This document shows, in pieces, positions 60,506-64,000 of a stretch of DNA of 64,000 nucleotides; the stretch's first letter is position 1, and every line of letters begins with the position of its first letter. The position numbers and the translations under genes were made by a program. The DNA lies in assembly GCF_001422445.1 (NCBI RefSeq), contig NZ_LMNA01000006.1, positions 133,106-197,105 of the forward strand. Direction: 5' to 3'. The stretch is from Pseudorhodoferax sp. Leaf274 (GTDB taxonomy: Bacteria > Pseudomonadota > Gammaproteobacteria > Burkholderiales > Burkholderiaceae_C). The notes under the pieces were generated by a model. The model ran no database searches and was not told the origin of the DNA. It saw nothing but the letters and a program-made list of their open reading frames with translations.

Positions 60506-61780
60506 CTATGCGGCGGCGCCGCCGGACACCTTGCCACCGGCACGCATCGCCCAGTTGAACGCCGGCGTGGCCAGCAGCGTCGATGCGATGGCCATCAGCA
60601 CCAGGATGGCGAACAGCCCCGGCAGGATGACGCCGGCCTGCAGGCCGATGTTGATGATGATCAACTCCATGAGGCCGCGCGCGTTCATGAGCGCCCCGAT
60701 CGCCAGCGCATCGCGTGGCGGCTCTCCGGCCAGCCGTGCGGCCGCCCAGCAGGCCACGCCCTTGCCGCCGAACGATGCCGCCAGGATGGCCAGGGCGGCG
60801 ACGCCGATCGCGGGATCGAACAGCACGTCCAGGCGCGTGTTGAGCCCCGAGTAGGTGAAGAACATCGGCAGCAGGAACACCACGACGAAGGGCTGCAGCT
60901 GCTCGCGCAGCTTGTGCACGAACACGCCGCGCGGCATGCAGGCGCCGAGCAGGAAGCCGCCGAACACGGCATGGATGCCGATGGCGTCCATGGCGAACGC
61001 GCTGAGCGCAAACAACACCAGCACGATGGCCAGCGAGGCGCTGCCCACCGGCATGCCGGCCTGCAGCCCGCTGCCGAGCCGGCGCAGCAGCCGCGAGCCC
61101 ACGAACACCATGAACAGCGCGTAGGCGGCCCCGCCGCCGATGGCCAGCCAGGCGCCACCCCAGGAACCGCCGAAGCTGGCCAGCACCACGGCCAGGATGC
61201 ACCAGGCCAGCGCATCGTCCACCGCGCCCGCCGTCAAGGCCAGCGTGCCGAGCGAAGTGCCGGTCAGGCCGCGCTCGTGGATGATGCGGGCCAGCATCGG
61301 GAAGGCCGTGATCGCAATGGCCGCACCGAGGAACAGGGAGGCCTCCAGCGGCTGCACGCGCGCGGCGAACAGGCCGGGAACGTCGTGCAACGCCGGCACC
61401 AGGGCGAAGGCCAGCAGGAAGGGCACCAGCACGCCGGCCAGCGACACCGAGGCCGCGCTGCGCAGCCGCCCGCGGAAATGCCCGGCCTGGAACTCCGTGC
61501 CCACGAGGAACATGTACAGCCCCACGCCAAGCTGTGCGCCCACGTAGAGCATGCCCAGCGTCTCCTTGGGAAACAGCGCCTGCTGTGCCTGTGGCCAGAG
61601 CCAGCCGAACAGCGAAGGCCCCAGCAGCACACCGGCGACCATCTCGCCGACCACCTGGGGCTGGCCCAAACGCCTTGCAAGGCCGCCTACCAGCTGGGCG
61701 CTGGCGATGATGACGGCGATCTGGAGGAAGAAGTAGACGGAGAGTTGGCTGGTCGGCACGCGAAATCCTTGGCTGGCCAT
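60506..61780 (-). CDS. CPA2-family cation:proton antiporter (KefB-like core)
   Basis: The 424-residue protein has about twelve helices without a C-terminal RCK/TrkA domain. The motif GQPQVVGEMVAGVLLGPSLFG and TAFPMLARIIHERGLTGTSLGTLALTAGAVDDALAWCILA contain the DD pair expected in the ion site (VDDAL). It exchanges Na+ or K+ for protons across the inner membrane. A start at 61795 would add five residues; neither has a strong ribosome site. It converges with the transporter fusion. Confidence 0.86.
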   Translation of the reverse strand: MASQGFRVPTSQLSVYFFLQIAVIIASAQLVGGLARRLGQPQVVGEMVAGVLLGPSLFGWLWPQAQQALFPKETLGMLYVGAQLGVGLYMFLVGTEFQAGHFRGRLRSAASVSLAGVLVPFLLAFALVPALHDVPGLFAARVQPLEASLFLGAAIAITAFPMLARIIHERGLTGTSLGTLALTAGAVDDALAWCILAVVLASFGGSWGGAWLAIGGGAAYALFMVFVGSRLLRRLGSGLQAGMPVGSASLAIVLVLFALSAFAMDAIGIHAVFGGFLLGACMPRGVFVHKLREQLQPFVVVFLLPMFFTYSGLNTRLDVLFDPAIGVAALAILAASFGGKGVACWAAARLAGEPPRDALAIGALMNARGLMELIIINIGLQAGVILPGLFAILVLMAIASTLLATPAFNWAMRAGGKVSGGAAA

Positions 61781-61922
61781 GCGGGGCTCAGCCATTGTGC
61801 CGGGGGCTGCTGCCTTGGATGTTCTGCCGGACTGCGGGCAGCACTTGCTGTTCCGTGCCATTGATGTCGGAGACGCCCCGCGCTCGTGGGCCGCGCTGCT
61901 ACCACCATCCACGGACCCGGCG

Positions 61923-61934
61923 AAGTCTGAGACA
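61923..61934 (-). repeat. 12-bp copy of the mini-element end-repeat unit, inverted
   Basis: Read on the minus strand this is TGTCTCAGACTT, identical to the first 12 bases of the consensus unit that is tandemly repeated at 62767-62825. It lies between the antiporter start (61780) and the pyrF stop (62009), on the far side of pyrF from the other copies and in the opposite orientation. The surrounding 61781-62008 stretch has no gene. Confidence 0.45.
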
Positions 61935-61998
61935 AGTAGTGCCTCGGCCATTTCGGGCAACTGCGTTGCGCATCGAAGTTTGAGGCTGCAGCGCGCGG

Positions 61999-62015
61999 CG
62001 GGAGTTGTTCAGCGC
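61999..62015. repeat. 17-bp direct repeat, left copy
   Basis: CGGGAGTTGTTCAGCGC differs from the right copy (62983-62999) at one base. It spans the pyrF stop codon. Confidence 0.5.
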
Positions 62016-62734
62016 AGCGGATCCGATGTCCCGCTCGACCCTACTGGCCCTGCCATGCCCGCCATTGCGGAGACAAAGGCTGCCTGCGGGTTCGATGCTT
62101 GAGTGATGGAGCGGCCAATGACAACGTGTGTTGCCCCAGCCTGGCATGCAAACTCCGGTGTGGCTACGCGCTCCTGATCGTTAGAGCGGGCTCCTTCGAG
62201 CTGAATACCGGGCGTGATGATCAACATGCCAGGCGGCAGGAGGGTCTTGAGATAGCTGGCTTCATGGGCCGAAGCCACGACGCCATGACAGCCGCAATCC
62301 GCAGCGAGTTGCGCCAAGCGCTCCACCTGCAGGCGTACCGAAGGGGCGAGGCCGATCTCGGGAAGCTCGCTGTCGGTGAGGCTGGTGATGACAGTGAGCG
62401 CCAAAACCTTGAGGTTTGGATATTCAGCCGCTGCTGCAGTCGCTGCTCGCATGACCGCCGAGCCCCCGCTTGCGTGGACGGTGACCATGCCAACGCCGAG
62501 CTTCCCGGCGGCGCGCACCGCGCCGGCGACCGAAATGGGGATCTCGTGGAGCTTGAGGTCAAGAAACACGCTTTTCCCGCGCTCAACGAGTTCGCGAACA
62601 ACAGCAGGCCCGGCTTCCGTGAGCAACTGAAGACCGACCTTGTATGAAGAGCACGCGGGCCCCAGCTTGTCGCTGAGCTCCATGGCCTCGGAACTACTGG
62701 AAAAATCCAGGGCAACGATTACAGGTGAGAACAC
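62009..62734 (-). CDS. pyrF: Orotidine 5'-phosphate decarboxylase (type 1), divergent
   Basis: The 241-residue protein has the OMP-decarboxylase TIM-barrel motifs: VIVALDFSSSSEAMEL, K32 (YKVGLQLL), DLKLHEIP (D59, K61) and the phosphate-binding end TPGIQLEG...VVIGRSIT. In the standard catalytic tetrad K-D-K-D the fourth residue is aspartate in DxKxxD; here it is glutamate (E64), a conservative but unusual change. The reaction is the last step of UMP synthesis. Its base composition looks lower in GC and less biased at third codon positions than the surrounding genes. It lies beside IS-like remnants, so transfer is likely. Confidence 0.87.
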   Translation of the reverse strand: MFSPVIVALDFSSSSEAMELSDKLGPACSSYKVGLQLLTEAGPAVVRELVERGKSVFLDLKLHEIPISVAGAVRAAGKLGVGMVTVHASGGSAVMRAATAAAAEYPNLKVLALTVITSLTDSELPEIGLAPSVRLQVERLAQLAADCGCHGVVASAHEASYLKTLLPPGMLIITPGIQLEGARSNDQERVATPEFACQAGATHVVIGRSITQASNPQAAFVSAMAGMAGPVGSSGTSDPLR

Positions 62735-62766
62735 GATGCAGTGGTGGTTGTGCCGGCCGCCGAGTC

Positions 62767-62825
62767 TGTCTCGGACTTTATTGCCATGACTCCGACTTTA
62801 ATGCGTTGTCTCAGACATTAATGGC
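62767..62825 (+). repeat. Three tandem end-repeat units (period about 20 bp)
   Basis: TGTCTCGGACTTTATTGCC (62767-62785), TGACTCCGACTTTAATGC (62787-62804) and TGTCTCAGACATTAATGGC (62807-62825) are closely related direct repeats that form the left end of the mini-element. Confidence 0.6.
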
Positions 62826-62975
62826 ACGGAACACTTGTGTTCACGGCCAAGAATGTTCGAGACGACTTTAGGCGGGACAACCCAAGCAAGGGGACGCTGG
62901 AAGTTCGTCAAAGCATGAGACGAGCCCCGGCCGGATACAAGAACGAAGCCGGCGAGTGGAATAAAGTCCGGGACA
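62767..62975. mobile_element. 209-bp IS-like mini-element with terminal inverted repeats
   Basis: The ends TGTCTCGGACTTTATT (62767-62782) and AATAAAGTCCGGGACA (62960-62975) are inverted repeats identical at 15 of 16 bases, beginning with TG and ending with CA. Inside the left end the unit TGTCTC(N)GACTTTAATGCC is tandemly repeated three times with a period of about 20 bp. Multiple end repeats are a feature of IS21-family elements, where they bind transposase. No transposase gene is present, so this is a non-autonomous remnant or MITE-like element. Family assignment is inference. Confidence 0.55.
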
Positions 62976-62982
62976 CCAAAGC

Positions 62983-62999
62983 CGGGAGTTGTTTAGCGC
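62983..62999. repeat. 17-bp direct repeat, right copy
   Basis: CGGGAGTTGTTTAGCGC repeats the sequence at 61999-62015 with one mismatch, 984 bp away. It starts 8 bp beyond the right tip of the mini-element. Together the copies bracket pyrF plus the mini-element. Confidence 0.5.
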
Positions 63000-63047
63000 G
63001 CAGCCCATCCACCCGATGGGGCGACAGCCGGCCATCTAGGGGACATA

Positions 63048-64000
63048 TTGGACCGTTTGATTTTGGAACGCCTGCTCGCGCCGGCACTGTTGACCGAGAG
63101 CATTTCACGGCGCATGCAACTGCAAGGCGTGTCCCTGCTGTCAGCGGCGCCTAGAGACATCGATGCGCCCGGCTATCTTTCCGACTTGGTTGGCGTGACG
63201 CTGACATGGGACCGCCAGACCTGTGCTCCGACCCATGCTGTGTTGAAGGCATCTCATCCCGGATTCGGCCAGCCGGAGCTGCCCTTCTACGAGAGCATCG
63301 CGGGACGCCTGAGTTGCCCTGTCGTTCCAGCGTTCTATGGCGGCGGCGTGGATGCGGCCACTGGTCGAACTTGGTTGCTGATGGAGGATCTTTCCAGCTC
63401 GCATCAGCGCCCCAGCGCTGCCCCCCTGCCACCAACGTTCGCGCGGAGCGCCGGCATCGTAGAAGCCTTGGCGCAGTTTCATGCGGCCGGCTGGAACGAG
63501 GCATGGCCTGACCTTGGCCCGACTCTATGGGCGCGGCTGCGGACGTCGGAATGGCTGGATGCGGCATGCGCCCGCTTGTTTTCGCAGGCCGGCGATGCCT
63601 TGAACGAAGGCACGCGAGATGCCTATGCACGATTCCTGAACGGCTTCCCGGCGCTCGTGGAGCGGGCCGATCGGCTCCAGGGCAAGACACTCATTCATGG
63701 GGATGCGCACGTCTGGAACTGGATGCTGCCAGTGGACGGTGGCACCGGCACGCCAAAACTCATCGACTGGGACGGTTGGCATGTGGGCGTCGGCGTCTGG
63801 GACCTCGCGTACATGATGGCCGTGCAATGGGACCGCGACGTGCGTCAGCGCTTCGAGGCGCCGTTGCTGGACCGCTACCACGCAGCGCTCTGCTCCTGCG
63901 GGGTAACAGGCTACCCGCGCGAGCAGCTTCATGACGACTACAGGCTCGCGGTGCTCCTGCACATGCGAACGCCAATCGCGCGATATGCCAGGAACATGTC
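63048..64000 (+). CDS. Aminoglycoside-phosphotransferase / choline-kinase-like protein (truncated by window end)
   Basis: About 317 codons are visible. The kinase motifs are clear: a Brenner-type catalytic loop LIHGDAHVWNWML (H-G-D...N) and the metal-binding DWDGW in PKLIDWDGWHVGVGVWDLAYMM. An upstream ATP-binding portion with HAVLKASHPGFG and WLLMEDLSS precedes it. The family phosphorylates aminoglycosides, macrolides, choline, homoserine or other small alcohols; the exact substrate is unknown. A TTG start at 63048 has AGGGG five bases upstream; an ATG at 63114 is an alternative. Codon use is less GC-biased than in the core genes, which suggests acquisition. Confidence 0.8.
   Translation, partial: MDRLILERLLAPALLTESISRRMQLQGVSLLSAAPRDIDAPGYLSDLVGVTLTWDRQTCAPTHAVLKASHPGFGQPELPFYESIAGRLSCPVVPAFYGGGVDAATGRTWLLMEDLSSSHQRPSAAPLPPTFARSAGIVEALAQFHAAGWNEAWPDLGPTLWARLRTSEWLDAACARLFSQAGDALNEGTRDAYARFLNGFPALVERADRLQGKTLIHGDAHVWNWMLPVDGGTGTPKLIDWDGWHVGVGVWDLAYMMAVQWDRDVRQRFEAPLLDRYHAALCSCGVTGYPREQLHDDYRLAVLLHMRTPIARYARNM

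Larger units (their letters stand above)
62735..63047. other. Non-coding stretch between pyrF and the phosphotransferase gene
   Basis: This 313-bp space has no convincing gene. It contains the 209-bp mini-element (62767-62975), the right copy of the 17-bp direct repeat (62983-62999), the hairpin CCCATC-CACCC-GATGGG (63003-63019) and the AGGGG ribosome site of the next gene. A possible 105-codon frame from 62837 runs into that gene and has no recognisable features. Confidence 0.6.

Noticed and set aside
61925-62015. Integron attC site after pyrF
   Set aside because: The minus-strand GCGCTGAACAACTCCCG looks like an attC left half, but the RYYYAAC and GTTRRRY cores are imperfect and no proper bulged hairpin was found.
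62837-63154. Possible 105-codon gene between pyrF and the phosphotransferase
   Set aside because: It lies partly in the mini-element, overlaps the phosphotransferase start and has no motif or good ribosome site.
1-64000. tRNA, rRNA, CRISPR arrays and prophage genes
   Set aside because: No clover-leaf sequence, ribosomal RNA segment, regularly spaced repeats with spacers, or phage structural genes were recognised in reading through.

Overview
The window reads as a chromosome segment from a GC-rich betaproteobacterium, most likely a Comamonadaceae member (Variovorax/Acidovorax/Hydrogenophaga-like). Three things support this: orphan Bug-type tricarboxylate-binding proteins, strong G/C third-position bias, and an FDH3-type formate dehydrogenase locus with DUF3305/DUF3306 genes. 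This is inference from gene content; no marker gene is present. No rRNA, tRNA, CRISPR array or prophage was seen.

Layout. 0-5.1 kb: an IclR regulator diverging from a VanA/VanB-type Rieske oxygenase cluster (oxygenase, Bug receptor, aldehyde dehydrogenase, reductase). 5.2-16 kb: gdhA, an endonuclease/exonuclease/phosphatase protein, a CpxAR-like two-component pair next to a TonB receptor, an ECF42-like sigma-factor operon with two DGPF proteins, and a metallo-beta-lactamase-fold lipoprotein. 16-26.7 kb: an MscS-type channel, a secreted methyltransferase, an amino-acid permease, a diguanylate cyclase, and an IclR-controlled hydrolase/Bug/LysR group. 26.7-42.5 kb: an efflux pump, stress-type membrane proteins, an acetolactate synthase with a divergent Lrp regulator, an outer-membrane protein, a soluble PAS-PAS-MCP receptor, a second ThDP enzyme, cytosolic trehalase and a NYN protein.

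42.5-60.4 kb is the most coherent block: an apparently self-contained molybdenum/tungsten formate dehydrogenase locus. It contains two tandem MoeA-type genes (the second fused to a periplasmic-binding-like domain), a TupA tungstate/molybdate-binding protein, a ModE-like HTH regulator with its own binding-protein-like domain, MobA, a TorD-type chaperone, a multi-cluster ferredoxin protein, DUF3305/DUF3306, the catalytic, iron-sulfur and cytochrome b subunits, three small exported proteins, FdhD, and a single protein fusing the Tup permease to its ATPase. The proposed logic is oxyanion capture (TupA), import (fused TupBC), cofactor assembly (MoeA, MobA, FdhD), Tat export with chaperone help, and membrane formate oxidation, with the HTH-binding-domain protein as the likely metal or cofactor sensor.

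60.5-64 kb: a CPA2 antiporter, then a stretch of visibly lower GC with a divergent pyrF, a 209-bp element with 16-bp terminal inverted repeats and tandem end repeats, a 17-bp direct repeat flanking the pyrF segment, and a truncated aminoglycoside-phosphotransferase-like gene. This end looks horizontally acquired.
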